DNA of 64,000 nucleotides from Alphaproteobacteria bacterium (GCA_040905865.1 JBBDQU010000056.1:27709-91708), one strand, 5' to 3'; counted from the first letter of the stretch, positions 9,073 through 19,010 are shown. Program-made: numbers and translations. The notes: a model not told the origin generated them from the sequence alone.

Positions 9073-9813
9073 CTACTCGGCGACGGGGAACGCCGCCGTC
9101 GCGCCATCCGATATTGTGTGCTCCAGTCGCTGCGTCGCCGGTTCAATCTGCGCTTCGATATGCTTGAGGAATGTCCGGCGATCCAGTCCCGGCGGAATCG
9201 GCGGCAGAAACTCGACGGTTACCACGCCCGGCTTCTTGACGAAGGTCCGCCGGGGCCAGAACGAACCGGAATTCAGGGCGACCGGCACGACCGGATGCTC
9301 CGCGCCGAGATACAGGGCCGCAGCACCCGGAAGGTACGGCCTGGATTCTCCCGGCGTCGTTCGCGTCCCCTGCGGGAAAATGACGATCGAACGGCCGGAA
9401 TCGAGCAGCGCCTTTGCATCGACAACCATTTTTTTCAGCGCCTTCGCGCCGGCGCGCCGGTCGATCCCGACCATGCCGACGCGCCAGACATACCAGCCCC
9501 AGAGCGGTATCCGGAAGAGTTCACGCTTCAGGACATAGGCGCAATCGGGAATAATCAGGTTGAAGACCAGCACATCCCAGGCGGACTGGTGCTTCGATGC
9601 AAAGACAGCCGGGCCATCGGGAATGTTCCCGGTCCCGCGCAATTCATACCGAATGCCCAGGATGAGCCGAATGATGCCCATCATCATCCGGACCCACAGT
9701 CGGGTCAGCCAGGAGAACATCCGCCGCGGCAGCAGCATGAACGGCAGGTAAAGGACGGCGAATATTGCCGTGAGTCCATAGAAAACAACGGCAAACAGGA
9801 TGGACCGTATCAT
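9073..9813 (-). CDS. plsC: 1-acyl-sn-glycerol-3-phosphate acyltransferase
   Basis: PlsC transfers an acyl chain to the sn-2 position of lysophosphatidate, making phosphatidate at the inner membrane. The 246-residue protein has an N-terminal membrane segment (about 4-28), the acyltransferase HX4D motif (KHQSAWD, His75-Asp80) and the FPQGTR phosphate-binding motif at about 146-151. Its start overlaps the ydcF stop by ATGA, placing it last in an ftsE-ftsX-ydcF-plsC run of minus-strand genes. This is a common alphaproteobacterial arrangement that links division and envelope functions. Confidence 0.94.
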   Translation of the reverse strand: MIRSILFAVVFYGLTAIFAVLYLPFMLLPRRMFSWLTRLWVRMMMGIIRLILGIRYELRGTGNIPDGPAVFASKHQSAWDVLVFNLIIPDCAYVLKRELFRIPLWGWYVWRVGMVGIDRRAGAKALKKMVVDAKALLDSGRSIVIFPQGTRTTPGESRPYLPGAAALYLGAEHPVVPVALNSGSFWPRRTFVKKPGVVTVEFLPPIPPGLDRRTFLKHIEAQIEPATQRLEHTISDGATAAFPVAE

Positions 9814-10436
9814 GTCACTTCATTCCGGGCGACAGGGGCGACGGGGCGGACCATCTCGCGCATCCAGACCAGCAGGTACTTGTTGTATTCCCCGAACAGA
9901 AGGAATGCCGTTCCCGGCCAGCGCCACCAGTCGTCCAGCCGGACATGGGGCGGAAAGACCGGATACGGGAGAATTGTTACGCCCGCCATCGCCGAGCGAA
10001 ACTCCAGCAGGCTGCGCGGCATATGGTAACCGGCGGTGACGAGACGCAGGGAGCGGTATTTCTCGCGCGCCATCCAGTCGGCCGTTTCCCGGGCATTACC
10101 CCTGGTGTTGCCGGCGGCATGATCCAGCACAATGCAGCAGTCCAGCGCTTCGGGAGAATGCCGGGAAAGCCGCAGCAGTTCCGCGACATCGACCCCCCGG
10201 TGCACGCCGGAAATGAACAGCTTCTTCGCCTGCCCTTCCGCCAGCAGGGCCAATCCGGCCTCCAGCCTGAGGCTGCCCCCCGTCAACACGGCAACGGCAT
10301 CGGCCTTTGGCCATGCCAGCGGCTTTGTACGAGGTATCGTCTGCATGAAAACGAAGAAGCCGCCCACCCAAAGCGCCACCACAACAATGGCAACCAGGGC
10401 AATGAACCGGCGGCGTGGAAATCGGCGCAAAGGCAT
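9810..10436 (-). CDS. YdcF/ElyC-like DUF218 membrane protein
   Basis: This DUF218 family member has 208 residues. A single N-terminal membrane helix (about residues 10-30) follows a strongly basic start (PLRRFPRRR), so the DUF218 domain should lie in the periplasm. The domain shows the ADAVAVLTGG and NTRGNARE motifs of the family, and LVTAGYHMPRS near residue 135. Relatives such as ElyC affect peptidoglycan or enterobacterial antigen assembly, but no reaction is established for this protein. Ten bases separate it from ftsX and it overlaps plsC by 4 bp, so it is probably co-transcribed with the division ABC transporter. Confidence 0.85.
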   Translation of the reverse strand: MPLRRFPRRRFIALVAIVVVALWVGGFFVFMQTIPRTKPLAWPKADAVAVLTGGSLRLEAGLALLAEGQAKKLFISGVHRGVDVAELLRLSRHSPEALDCCIVLDHAAGNTRGNARETADWMAREKYRSLRLVTAGYHMPRSLLEFRSAMAGVTILPYPVFPPHVRLDDWWRWPGTAFLLFGEYNKYLLVWMREMVRPVAPVARNEVT

Positions 10437-10445
10437 ATGAATCTT

Positions 10446-11330
10446 CTAAAGCATCCGGCGAAGGGCGCGCAATACTGTGCGTCTCGCCGTCTGCCGCACG
10501 ATGAGGGCGGCCGCAAGGGGGAGGCAGACCAGGACGGGCCAGTGCCAGGCCTGAAACAGAAAGAGCGGCAGAAGTTCCGTATCCAGATTGGACGCAGCGA
10601 AGGCGAGGCCCAGCAGACTGGCAATACCGGCAACCGACCCGGCGGCGCCGCCCTTCAGGCCCAGCGCCAGGGCCTGCGACTGGAACTGTCCGGCGATATA
10701 GTCATCATAGGCACCGATCAGATGCAGAATCTCAATGGCGTCGCTATGGACCGCCAGACCGCTGCGGGTTGCAAAGACAACCACGGAAACGGTCGTGATC
10801 CCAATCAGCATCACCATCACGATGGCGATCAGTTCCATTACCCGCAGGAAGGTAACCAGATGGTCGCGCCATAACTGGTGATCGTCGAGGCCGGCGCCTT
10901 CAATTTCCGCTTCGATCCGGCTTTTCAGTGCTGCGACGTCGGTTTCATCTTCGTCTATCCGCACATCGATAATACGCGGCAACGGCAGTTCCGATATTCC
11001 CGCGGCGTCGCCGAGCCATGGCGCCAGCAGCGCCGCGACGTTTTCCATGGGCATAGGTTCGGCGGAAACAACACCCGGGGTTTTCAATGCCAGCCGGACG
11101 GCCTGTTCGACCTGCGCATCCAGGCTCGCCGCCGCCGCATCGTCTGCGGCGGCGATATGGATCGTCACGGTGCCGGTCAGGCCGGCGCTCCACTGTGTCG
11201 CCAGCGTGGCAACCAGCAATCCGCCCGCGAGGGTCATCGTCGCCAGATAGACCATCAGCCCGACGATCCAGGGCAGCAATCGCACGGCCGGATCGTTGGA
11301 TAGCGGCAGATCGATATGGTTTGCGGCCAT
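10446..11330 (-). CDS. ftsX: Cell division ABC-transporter-like permease FtsX
   Basis: FtsX is the membrane partner of FtsE; the complex sits at the division septum and controls peptidoglycan hydrolase activation rather than substrate transport. The 294-residue protein has the expected topology: a first membrane segment near residues 20-45, an extracytoplasmic domain of about 110 residues, and three further hydrophobic segments in the C-terminal half (about 160-185, 215-240 and 260-280). Only one base separates the ftsE stop from this ATG, consistent with coupled translation. The periplasmic domain is rich in acidic residues and alanine. Confidence 0.92.
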   Translation of the reverse strand: MAANHIDLPLSNDPAVRLLPWIVGLMVYLATMTLAGGLLVATLATQWSAGLTGTVTIHIAAADDAAAASLDAQVEQAVRLALKTPGVVSAEPMPMENVAALLAPWLGDAAGISELPLPRIIDVRIDEDETDVAALKSRIEAEIEGAGLDDHQLWRDHLVTFLRVMELIAIVMVMLIGITTVSVVVFATRSGLAVHSDAIEILHLIGAYDDYIAGQFQSQALALGLKGGAAGSVAGIASLLGLAFAASNLDTELLPLFLFQAWHWPVLVCLPLAAALIVRQTARRTVLRALRRML

Positions 11331-11331
11331 G

Positions 11332-12024
11332 TCAGGCGTTTGCCCGGCGGATTTCCACGCCGCCCTGGCTCAGGTGGATCTGGTCGTGCCGGAAGCGGTC
11401 AATCAGCGATTCGTTGTGGGTCGCGACAATTACCGTCGTTCCCATCCGGTTCAGTTCCTCGAACAGGTACAGCAGCCGGACGGCGATGACGTCATCGACA
11501 TTTCCCGTGGGTTCGTCCGCCAGCAACAGGCTGGGCCGGGCAATAACGGCGCGGGCGATCGCGACCCGCTGCTGTTCGCCTCCGGACAGGGTCGTTGGCA
11601 GGGATCCGACATGCGCCTCAAGCCCGACCCAGGTGAGCAGTTCCGTCACATGGGTCCTGATCTGGTCTTCCTGCGCGCCGGCAATTCGCAGCGGCAACGC
11701 GACATTGTCAAAAACGGACTGGTGTTCGAGAAGCCTGAAATCCTGATAGATAACGCCGATCCGGCGTCGCATCTTCGACCGCGCCTGGCGCTCTATCGTC
11801 GCCACGTTCTGCCCGAACAGAGTCACCACGCCGCGGCTGGGACGATAGGCGAGATACATCAGGCGCAACAGTGACGACTTGCCCGCGCCACTCGGCCCGG
11901 TCAGGAAATGGAACGATGCCGGCGCCAGCGAGAAGGAAATATCCCTGAGAACCTCCGGACCCGCGCCATATCGCATTCCGACATTTTCGAATCGCACCAC
12001 GCCGCTACACCACTCGCCTCGCAA
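11332..12024 (-). CDS. ftsE: Cell division ATP-binding protein FtsE
   Basis: This cytoplasmic ATPase pairs with FtsX at the septum. The full ABC signature set is present: Walker A (GPSGAGKS near residues 43-50), Q-loop (YQDFRLLEHQ), signature LSGGEQQR, Walker B (LLLADEPTGN) and H-loop (VATHNE). The 230-residue ORF begins with ATG at 12024, but a GTG at 12000 immediately before VRFENVGMRYG agrees better with other FtsE N-termini, so the first eight residues are doubtful. It leads the ftsE-ftsX-ydcF-plsC cluster, divergent from the zinc-ribbon protein across a 161-bp gap. Confidence 0.94.
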   Translation of the reverse strand: MRGEWCSGVVRFENVGMRYGAGPEVLRDISFSLAPASFHFLTGPSGAGKSSLLRLMYLAYRPSRGVVTLFGQNVATIERQARSKMRRRIGVIYQDFRLLEHQSVFDNVALPLRIAGAQEDQIRTHVTELLTWVGLEAHVGSLPTTLSGGEQQRVAIARAVIARPSLLLADEPTGNVDDVIAVRLLYLFEELNRMGTTVIVATHNESLIDRFRHDQIHLSQGGVEIRRANA

Positions 12025-12185
12025 AAGTAAGGTGAAGAATCCTGCCCCGGCGCGATGTTACACCCACAAGATCGCAATGCCCACAATGGCATAGATCATA
12101 CCCTTCGGCAAAGCCCTGCCCCCTGCCTTGCCATGTTACAACGGGCTCCCTATAAAGATTCAAAGTTAATAGGCTGTCCGCCCGA

Positions 12186-13049
12186 ATGATCATCACCTGT
12201 CCTAACTGCGCAGCGCGCTTCAATCTCAAGGACGATCTCCTTGGCGATAAGGGGCGTAATGTCAAATGCGCCAAATGTTCCCATCGATGGTTTGCCGAAA
12301 GACCTGTGGATGCCGCGAATCCGGCAGCCCCGAAACCTCTAGAGGAGGCAGCGGCACCGCCACCTCCTCCCCCGCCGCCCGCGCCACCGCGGCCAGCTGC
12401 GCCGCCGCCCGAGCAAGCAGCGCCTGTCGAGCCGGATAAACCGGACGAACCAGATGAAGACGACGCTGATGGCGACAATGCCTACAGGCGTCCGCCGCCT
12501 ATCCCGTCAGAGGAAGAGATCGCCCGCTTCCAGTCCCGGCCGCCCGTCAAGCCGCGGTCCCTGCTACCCTGGTGGATCGCGCTGTTTGTAACGATCGTTG
12601 CGCTGGTGGGCAGCAGCATATATTTCAGCAAGGCCATCGTTTCCGCCTATCCGGCGGCAAACAAGCTGTTCAGCCTGATCGGACTGCCGGTCAATACCCT
12701 CGGCTACGGCCTCGAAATCGCAAAACCGACAACATCGCAGCGCGAAGAAGGCAACGATCGGATCATTGTCGTTTCCGGAGAGATCAGCAACACGACGAGC
12801 CAGGTTATGGATGTACCGTTGCTGCGCGGCGAGTTGAAGGATGCGCAGGGTGAGACGCTGTTCATCTGGTCATTCAAGGCGAACGAGCCGCGCGTGCTGG
12901 CGGGCGAGAAAAACACGTACGAAACCGAAATCAGGAACCCACCGCCGGGCGCCACCGAACTGAACATTTCCTTCACCCGCGAAGAGGAAATCGCCGCGGA
13001 ACGCGAACAGGCCCGCGAAGCCGCCAGGAGGCCCGACGCTGACCGTTGA
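12186..13049 (+). CDS. MJ0042-type zinc-ribbon, DUF3426-like membrane protein
   Basis: The 287-residue protein starts with a zinc ribbon of the MJ0042 type (CPNC at 5-8 and CAKC near 30-33). A proline/alanine-rich acidic linker (about 45-105, including eight consecutive prolines) and one membrane helix near 130-150 follow. The C-terminal domain of about 110 residues has the DUF3426 pattern (VVSGEISNTTSQVMDVP and LFIWSFK) and is probably periplasmic. Similar proteins next to ftsE-ftsX are frequent in Alphaproteobacteria; their function is not established. It converges with the DUF4175 gene 26 bp downstream. Confidence 0.86.
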   Translation: MIITCPNCAARFNLKDDLLGDKGRNVKCAKCSHRWFAERPVDAANPAAPKPLEEAAAPPPPPPPPAPPRPAAPPPEQAAPVEPDKPDEPDEDDADGDNAYRRPPPIPSEEEIARFQSRPPVKPRSLLPWWIALFVTIVALVGSSIYFSKAIVSAYPAANKLFSLIGLPVNTLGYGLEIAKPTTSQREEGNDRIIVVSGEISNTTSQVMDVPLLRGELKDAQGETLFIWSFKANEPRVLAGEKNTYETEIRNPPPGATELNISFTREEEIAAEREQAREAARRPDADR

Positions 13050-13075
13050 ACCGGTGGCCTGCGCGTCAGATCGGA

Positions 13076-15613
13076 TCAGAACTGTTTCAGCAGCCGGTCG
13101 ATATAGTCCCGTTCGATCTGCGGCCGTTCGCGTTCCGAAGACCGCTTGCGCAGTTCGTCCCGGATTTCCCGGGACCGTTGCAGGTCGCTCTTGTCCGGAA
13201 TCGTCACCTTGTCGGAACTGGTGCCCTGGGCGCCCTCATTGTGGTCGCGGCCGAACGGATCGCGATTATGGGACTGCTGTCTGCCCGGCATCTGGCCACG
13301 CCCGCCGGGCTGCAACCCCATTTGCTGCTCCATCATCTGCTGCATCTGTTGCATCGCCTGCTGCGTTGCCTGCTGGAGCGCGTCCAGGGCCTGGCTTTGC
13401 GGATCGATGGCCTCGCCAGGCTGGCCCTGCCGCAGCGCACCTGTCGAACGCCGCATCGCCTGCTCCGCCCGCCCGAACGCCTGCGGCACGTCGCCCGTCA
13501 TTTCGGCATAACGCTGCATGACATTGCCAAGCTGGCGCCGTATCGCCTCCTGGAGGACAGCGCTTGCGTCCGACTGACCCGGAGTCTGGCCTGCCTGGGG
13601 CTGGCCACCGGGATTCGGCTGACCCTGGCTTTGCCGGCCCTCATTGCCCTGTTGCTGGCGCTGACCCTGATCGCCCTGCCGCTGCTCGCGCGACTGCTGG
13701 CCTTCGCGGTCCTGTCCCTGCTGCGATTGCCGGAACGTCCGGTCCAGCAAATCCTTCTGGCCCTTGGTCAGCTGCTGCAGGTCGTTCATCATTTTCGACG
13801 CGCGGCTCTGCTGGCTGTTTTGCTGTGGCTGCGCAATACCGGCGCGCATGTTTTCCAGCCGCTTCTGCATTTCGGCAAGCATCTGCTTCGCCGCCTCGCG
13901 GGCGCCGCTTTTGGCCATTTCACGGATCTGATCCATCATGTCCTGGAGATCCTGACGCGTCATGGTATTCAGCGCCGGGTCCATTTCCTGCAATTCGCCG
14001 CGCTCCGCCTGTTTCTGGAGCTGTTTGGTAAGCTCGTCCAGATATTTGTCCAGCGCCGCCTGCAATTCCTCTATCAGGCGCTCAATTTCCTCATCCGGTG
14101 CCTCGCGCGACAACGCATCGCGCAACGCGTCTTCCGCGCGGCGCAAATCCGCCTCGGCCAGCGTTATGCTGCCGTTTTCGACCCGCAACGCCGTATCCCA
14201 CAGCAGTTGCTGCACGGCGGCCAGCGATTCGCCTTGCCAGTCCTTCAGCACGCGGCGTGCGGCAACATCGAGACCCATAAAAACGACGATATCGTTGGCG
14301 AAGAGATCAGGCAGAAGCCCGATTTTCTTCAGCGCCTCGGCGACCGCGACATGGTTTGCCTCCGGATTTTCCGAAAGCTTCTTGCGCTCCGCGATAATCT
14401 GGCGGGCGACGGGGTGGTTGAAGATACGTTCCGGCAGGATGAATTCGACGGTATCGCTCATCCCTTCCTGACCGATGGCATCCGTCGCGACCAGGGTCAG
14501 TCTGACCGTCAGGCCGGCCCAGGGATGCGGCGTCAGGTCGCGGAAATGCTCCGCCCTCACATCGCGCGGGTTGACGCTCGGCAGCGGGATATCGAGCGAG
14601 AGGGGCTCACCCGCCGCATCCGACCCGCGCCGGATAACCATTTTCACCCTGTCGAGACCGTAATCGTCGCTGGCGGTATAGGACAGGTGCAATGCCGACT
14701 GCTGCGACGCCGCCGGCGGCTGCGCCAGCGCAATGACGGGCGCGCGGTCCGCCGTGACGGCAATTGTCCAGCTGTCCAGTTTCCGGTCCCGCGACATGAT
14801 ATCGATGGCGGTATCCGCCGTTAATTCGTGCTCGATCCGGTAGCTTTCCGCTTCAATCGCTGTGAACTCCGTTTGCGCCACGCCGGAAACAAGCTGTGGG
14901 ACCATGCCGCCCCCCGTCACCTGCGCCAGTAGCACACTGCCGGCGGGCACGGAAATATCGCCGGCCTTCCGGTCAGCCCCGGTCAGAAATACAGGCGGCA
15001 GACCCGTATAGGCCGGCGGCGTAATCCATGCGTCGAGCGTTACGGGCGACCCGGTATCGGAAAAAATCGATTGGGGTGTAACAGCGCGCAGCAGATGCGC
15101 GGGGGCATCGCCCCCCGCGGCGAAGGCGGACACCGCCAGAACCGCGCCGAGGGCAATCCTGGTGGCAAACGGATCGCGCCGAATAAGCCCGGGCCGCGGC
15201 CAGCCGGCACGGATTCCCTGAAGCATTTTCGCCATCCGGGCGCGATGCAACTGCCACAGGCGCGCACCCTCGCCATGTGGATCCGGCGTCGCAATTTCAT
15301 CGTCCAGCGCATCGAACGGGCGATGCGGCAGGTTGTTGACCCTTTCCAGCCGCCGCTCGGCGGCGGGCCCTGCAGGGATACGCAGCGCGCGGACGCCACG
15401 CCACAGCGCCCATAACAGCCCGCCGGCCGCAATGAGGAGTATACCCCCATGCAGCCAGCCGGGCAGCATCGGCAGGATATCGAGGAGCGCCACGAGCAGA
15501 AACAGCCCGGCAATCTGCGCCGCCGGCCACAGGGCGGGCCATGCGCCTTCCCAGAACAGCGCCAGACGGGACAGGGCGATGCGGAACGCCCAGGTTTTAC
15601 GCCAATCCTTCAT
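13076..15613 (-). CDS. DUF4175 (TIGR02302-type) large membrane protein
   Basis: This 845-residue protein of the alphaproteobacterial DUF4175/TIGR02302 family has no established function. Two hydrophobic segments lie near the N-terminus (about 25-75), with another near 155-170. They are followed by a periplasm-like beta-rich region (about 190-420), a highly charged coiled-coil-prone region (about 430-620) and a Gln/Gly-rich low-complexity stretch (about 625-800) with many QQ and GQ runs. The C-terminus is basic and charged. The low-complexity tract creates long open frames on the opposite strand that are not genes. The neighbours are lysA and the zinc-ribbon protein. Confidence 0.88.
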   Translation of the reverse strand: MKDWRKTWAFRIALSRLALFWEGAWPALWPAAQIAGLFLLVALLDILPMLPGWLHGGILLIAAGGLLWALWRGVRALRIPAGPAAERRLERVNNLPHRPFDALDDEIATPDPHGEGARLWQLHRARMAKMLQGIRAGWPRPGLIRRDPFATRIALGAVLAVSAFAAGGDAPAHLLRAVTPQSIFSDTGSPVTLDAWITPPAYTGLPPVFLTGADRKAGDISVPAGSVLLAQVTGGGMVPQLVSGVAQTEFTAIEAESYRIEHELTADTAIDIMSRDRKLDSWTIAVTADRAPVIALAQPPAASQQSALHLSYTASDDYGLDRVKMVIRRGSDAAGEPLSLDIPLPSVNPRDVRAEHFRDLTPHPWAGLTVRLTLVATDAIGQEGMSDTVEFILPERIFNHPVARQIIAERKKLSENPEANHVAVAEALKKIGLLPDLFANDIVVFMGLDVAARRVLKDWQGESLAAVQQLLWDTALRVENGSITLAEADLRRAEDALRDALSREAPDEEIERLIEELQAALDKYLDELTKQLQKQAERGELQEMDPALNTMTRQDLQDMMDQIREMAKSGAREAAKQMLAEMQKRLENMRAGIAQPQQNSQQSRASKMMNDLQQLTKGQKDLLDRTFRQSQQGQDREGQQSREQRQGDQGQRQQQGNEGRQSQGQPNPGGQPQAGQTPGQSDASAVLQEAIRRQLGNVMQRYAEMTGDVPQAFGRAEQAMRRSTGALRQGQPGEAIDPQSQALDALQQATQQAMQQMQQMMEQQMGLQPGGRGQMPGRQQSHNRDPFGRDHNEGAQGTSSDKVTIPDKSDLQRSREIRDELRKRSSERERPQIERDYIDRLLKQF

Positions 15614-15651
15614 GATGCGGCATCCTTCGTTCTAACGAAGATACTGTATTA

Positions 15652-16914
15652 TCACACAGATTGTTGCCATTCCGCCAGTGAATCGAGCTTCAACAATTCG
15701 TCATAACCGGGCCGGCGGCGGACAACGGCAAACGCATCGCCGCGCACCATCACTTCCGGCACCAGCAGGCGCGTGTTATAGGTCGACGCCATGACCGCGC
15801 CATAAGCCCCCGCCGACGCGAATGCGAGAAGGTCGTCCGGCTGCACCGCCGGCAGGTCGCGGCCGCGCGCGAAGGTGTCGCCGGTTTCGCAGATCGGCCC
15901 CACGATATCGGCCGGCGACACACCGGCATCCGGCGTCGGCCGTTTCACTGGCATGACGCGGTGATACGCCTCGTAAAGCGCCGGCCGGATCAGGTCGTTC
16001 ATCGCCGCATCGACGATAACGAAGCGACGCGCCTCACCGGCTTTTTCGTATATCACGCTGGTTATCAGGATGCCGGAATTGCCGACCAGCGACCGGCCCG
16101 GCTCGAAAATCAGCCGGCAGCCCAGATTTCCGGTCGTTTCCATGACCATTGCCGCATATGATTCCGCTGTCGGCGGCGCCTCGTCGTCGTACCGGATGCC
16201 GAGACCGCCGCCAAGGTCGATGCTGTCAATCGTATTGCCGTCCGCGCGCAGCGCCAGCACCAGCGCCGCGACATTCGTAAATGCCATGCGCATCGGCGCA
16301 AGGTCGGTCAACTGCGAGCCGATATGCACCGCGACGGAAACCGGCCGGATTCCCGGCATCGCCCGCGCCCGGGCGAAGATTTCGCGCGCCCGGCCGATAT
16401 CGACGCCGAACTTGTTCTCCGCCCGGCCGGTCGAGATTTTTTCATGGGTCTTCGCATCGACGTCGGGATTAACCCGTATGCCGATTTCCACGGTCCGGCC
16501 GGCCGCCAGTTCACCGATGACGGCCAGTTCCGGTTCGGATTCGACATTGATCCGGTAAATCCCCTGGTCGAGCGCGAAGGCAAGTTCGCCCCGGGTCTTG
16601 CCGACGCCGGAAAACACGATGCGTTCGGGCGAAACTCCCGCCGCCAGCGCGCGGCGCAATTCGCCTTCCGACACCACGTCGGCTCCGGATCCGAGCGCCG
16701 CCAGCGTGCGGATGACCGCGAGATTGGAATTCGCTTTCACCGAATAGCAGACCATGACGTCTTGCCCGTCGAACGCGCCGGTGAAGGCTCTGTAGCGCTG
16801 GCTCAGCGCGGCACTCGAATAACAGTAGAACGGCGTGCCGATCGCCGCCGCGATATCGGGGATCGCCACACCCTCGGCATGCAGGATGCCGCCGCGATAG
16901 TCGAATTCAGACAT
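15652..16914 (-). CDS. lysA: Diaminopimelate decarboxylase
   Basis: LysA removes CO2 from meso-diaminopimelate to give lysine, the last lysine-pathway step. The 420-residue protein is a fold-type III PLP enzyme. The PLP lysine is Lys60 in CYSVKANSN, the HIGSQL motif lies near residue 195, the glycine-rich phosphate-binding segment is DLGGGLG, and CETGDTFA near 345 carries the substrate-binding cysteine that the dimer partner contributes. It follows argH and a tiny lipoprotein gene on the same strand (9-bp gap), an order common in Alphaproteobacteria. Confidence 0.96.
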   Translation of the reverse strand: MSEFDYRGGILHAEGVAIPDIAAAIGTPFYCYSSAALSQRYRAFTGAFDGQDVMVCYSVKANSNLAVIRTLAALGSGADVVSEGELRRALAAGVSPERIVFSGVGKTRGELAFALDQGIYRINVESEPELAVIGELAAGRTVEIGIRVNPDVDAKTHEKISTGRAENKFGVDIGRAREIFARARAMPGIRPVSVAVHIGSQLTDLAPMRMAFTNVAALVLALRADGNTIDSIDLGGGLGIRYDDEAPPTAESYAAMVMETTGNLGCRLIFEPGRSLVGNSGILITSVIYEKAGEARRFVIVDAAMNDLIRPALYEAYHRVMPVKRPTPDAGVSPADIVGPICETGDTFARGRDLPAVQPDDLLAFASAGAYGAVMASTYNTRLLVPEVMVRGDAFAVVRRRPGYDELLKLDSLAEWQQSV

Positions 16915-16923
16915 GGCGCATCC

Positions 16924-17052
16924 TTACCGGGGGTATTGCCGGGGAAAGTCACTGTCGCGGCCGGGCGGCTGCGGGTCGCCCTTCTTGCCGCAGGCGCCCA
17001 ATGGCGCCGCCAGCGAAACTGTCAGCAGTAGAAGGATCAGGAAACGGGTCAC
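16924..17052 (-). CDS. Small LptM-like outer-membrane lipoprotein (42 aa)
   Basis: A GTG at 17052 opens a 42-residue frame that overlaps the argH stop as GTGA. The product has an n-region (TR), a leucine-rich hydrophobic core and a lipobox LGAC with the lipidated cysteine at residue 21, followed by GKKGDPQPP. Cys-Gly-x-Lys-Gly just after lipidation is the signature of the LptM/YifL family, whose E. coli member helps the LptD-LptE translocon mature. The placement beside lysA parallels lptM upstream of dapF in E. coli. The lipoprotein call is strong. The LptM function is inferred from a very short motif. Confidence 0.75.
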   Translation of the reverse strand: MTRFLILLLLTVSLAAPLGACGKKGDPQPPGRDSDFPRQYPR

Positions 17053-18446
17053 AGGAAACGCTCCTTCGCGGCGGCGATGGCCGCCCGCACATTGGCGACG
17101 GCGGTGCCGCCCTCGCTGGTGCGGCTGTTGATCGACGATTCGACCGACAGCACCGAAAACACTTCCCGTGTCATCCGGGGCTCGACCGACTGCATCTCCG
17201 CAAGCGGCACCTGGTCCAGCGCGCAGCCCGATTTTTCCGCCAGACCGACAATCGCGCCGGTCACATGATGCGCATCCCGGAACGGCATGCCCAGCGCGCG
17301 AACCAGCCAGTCCGCCAGATCCGTCGCGGTCGGATATCCATGCGCCAGGGCGGCCCCCATCGCTTCGGGCATGACGGTCATGTCGTCGATCATCCCGGCG
17401 GTGGCGGCCAGCATCAGCGACAGGCTGTCGGCAGCATCGAATACCGGTTCCTTGTCCTCCTGCATGTCCTTGCCATAGGCAAGCGGCAACCCCTTGATCA
17501 CCGTCAGCAGGCCCATCAGCCCGCCGAAAATACGCCCCGCCTTGGCCCGCGCAAGTTCCGCCGCGTCGGGATTGCGCTTCTGCGGCATGATAGACGAGCC
17601 CGTGGAATAACCGTCTGACAGCCGCACAAAACCGAACTGCGGCGCACACCAGACCACCAGTTCCTCCGCCTGACGCGATACATGCGTGGCGCAGATCGCC
17701 GCGGCCGACAGGAATTCAAGCGCAAAGTCCCGCGCCGAAACCGCGTCCAGCGAATTCGCCATCGGCCGGTCGAAACCGAGCGCCTGCGCCGTCTGCCGGC
17801 GGTCGATGGGAAATGAGGTCCCCGCCAGTGCCGCCGCGCCCAGCGGCGATTCGTTCAGCCGCCTGCGGCAATCCATCAACCGGCCCCGGTCACGCCCGTA
17901 CATTTCGACATAAGCCAGCATATGGTGACCGAAGGTCACGGGCTGCGCCACCTGCAAATGGGTGAAGCCGGGCATCGGCGTTGCATCATGGGCCTCGGCC
18001 TTGGCGATCAGCGCCTTCTGCAGGGCCGCGATCTGCGCGTCCAGCCCGTCAATGGCGTCCCGGGTCCACAGCCTAAGGTCGGTCGCGACCTGATCGTTGC
18101 GGCTGCGCCCGGTGTGCAGACGCCCGGCGGCATCGCCGATCATCTCGCGCAATCGTGATTCCACGTTCATGTGGATGTCTTCCAGCGCGGTCTTGAATTC
18201 AAAGCGGCCGCTTTCGATTTCCATCAGGATGGAGTCGAGTCCCGATATAATCGCATCGCCGTCCGCCGGGGTGACAATGCCGGTATCCACCAGCATGCGG
18301 CAATGCGCCTTCGACCCCGCGATGTCCTGCGCGTATAACCGCTTGTCGAAACCGATGGAGGCGTTGATTTCCGACATGACCGCATCCGGCCCGGCGGCGA
18401 ACCGGCCACCCCACATGGCGTTTGCACGAGAATCGTTCCCGCTCAT
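17049..18446 (-). CDS. argH: Argininosuccinate lyase
   Basis: ArgH splits argininosuccinate into arginine and fumarate. The 465-residue protein belongs to the fumarase/aspartase superfamily and carries the signature [12 protein letters not shown] (catalytic serine loop), plus HTGRSRNDQ near residue 105 and the [10 protein letters not shown] segment. The ATG at 18446 was chosen because it precedes the MWGGRF motif typical of ArgH N-termini by 10 residues and leaves 21 bp to the divergent tlpA gene. The stop overlaps the GTG of the small lipoprotein. Confidence 0.96.
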   Translation of the reverse strand: MSGNDSRANAMWGGRFAAGPDAVMSEINASIGFDKRLYAQDIAGSKAHCRMLVDTGIVTPADGDAIISGLDSILMEIESGRFEFKTALEDIHMNVESRLREMIGDAAGRLHTGRSRNDQVATDLRLWTRDAIDGLDAQIAALQKALIAKAEAHDATPMPGFTHLQVAQPVTFGHHMLAYVEMYGRDRGRLMDCRRRLNESPLGAAALAGTSFPIDRRQTAQALGFDRPMANSLDAVSARDFALEFLSAAAICATHVSRQAEELVVWCAPQFGFVRLSDGYSTGSSIMPQKRNPDAAELARAKAGRIFGGLMGLLTVIKGLPLAYGKDMQEDKEPVFDAADSLSLMLAATAGMIDDMTVMPEAMGAALAHGYPTATDLADWLVRALGMPFRDAHHVTGAIVGLAEKSGCALDQVPLAEMQSVEPRMTREVFSVLSVESSINSRTSEGGTAVANVRAAIAAAKERFL

Positions 18447-18467
18447 GACAGGCCGACTGGATATTCG

Positions 18468-19010
18468 ATGAAAAAGCTGTCGTTCATTACCGCAATCATT
18501 CTGGGTTTCGCCGTTGCGGCGCCTGGCATCGCCGCGCCGCCGCAGGACGGCTCGATGGCGCAATTTAGCCGCAACGATCCATTACTTCCAGCACCGGACG
18601 TCGAATTTCTGAATGCTGCCGGCGAAGCCCTCACCCTGTCAGCGTTTCGGGGGAAGGTCGTCCTGGTCAATTTCTGGGCCACCTGGTGTGCGCCGTGCAT
18701 CCGCGAGATGCCGTCGCTGGACCGCCTTAAGGCCAAAATTGGCGATAACGACTTCGAAATCGTCGCGATCAGCGAGGATCGCAAGGGCGCCGAAGTCGCC
18801 ATTCCCTTCCTGAAAAAGCTTGGCATCGAAAATTTCACATCCTATTTCGACACCAGAATGAAGCTGGCCCGCGGCTTTGGCCTGATCGGCATGCCGACAA
18901 CCTATCTGATCGACCGCGAGGGAAATATCGTCGGATCGCTTTCCGGCACGGCCGAATGGGATTCGCCGGAAGCGGTGGCGACGGTGCGGGAACTGCTGGA
19001 CCGGCGTTAA
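18468..19010 (+). CDS. TlpA-like periplasmic thiol-disulfide oxidoreductase
   Basis: This 180-residue thioredoxin-fold protein has an N-terminal signal peptide ([19 protein letters not shown], probable cleavage near AIA/AP) and the redox motif WCAPC at 73-77. The cis-proline lies in [12 protein letters not shown] near residue 145. TlpA/ResA-type proteins reduce periplasmic disulfides, often for cytochrome c or oxidase maturation; the specific partner here is unknown. It is transcribed divergently from argH with only 21 bp between start codons, so the two promoters must overlap. The association with argH is widespread in the class. Confidence 0.9.
   Translation: MKKLSFITAIILGFAVAAPGIAAPPQDGSMAQFSRNDPLLPAPDVEFLNAAGEALTLSAFRGKVVLVNFWATWCAPCIREMPSLDRLKAKIGDNDFEIVAISEDRKGAEVAIPFLKKLGIENFTSYFDTRMKLARGFGLIGMPTTYLIDREGNIVGSLSGTAEWDSPEAVATVRELLDRR

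Noticed and set aside
13046..14824. 592-codon open frame on the plus strand, antisense to the DUF4175 gene
   Set aside because: It is an artefact of the high-GC Gln/Gly-rich low-complexity sequence on the other strand; its product is a Leu/Arg/His-rich string without a domain, and the DUF4175 protein explains the region.
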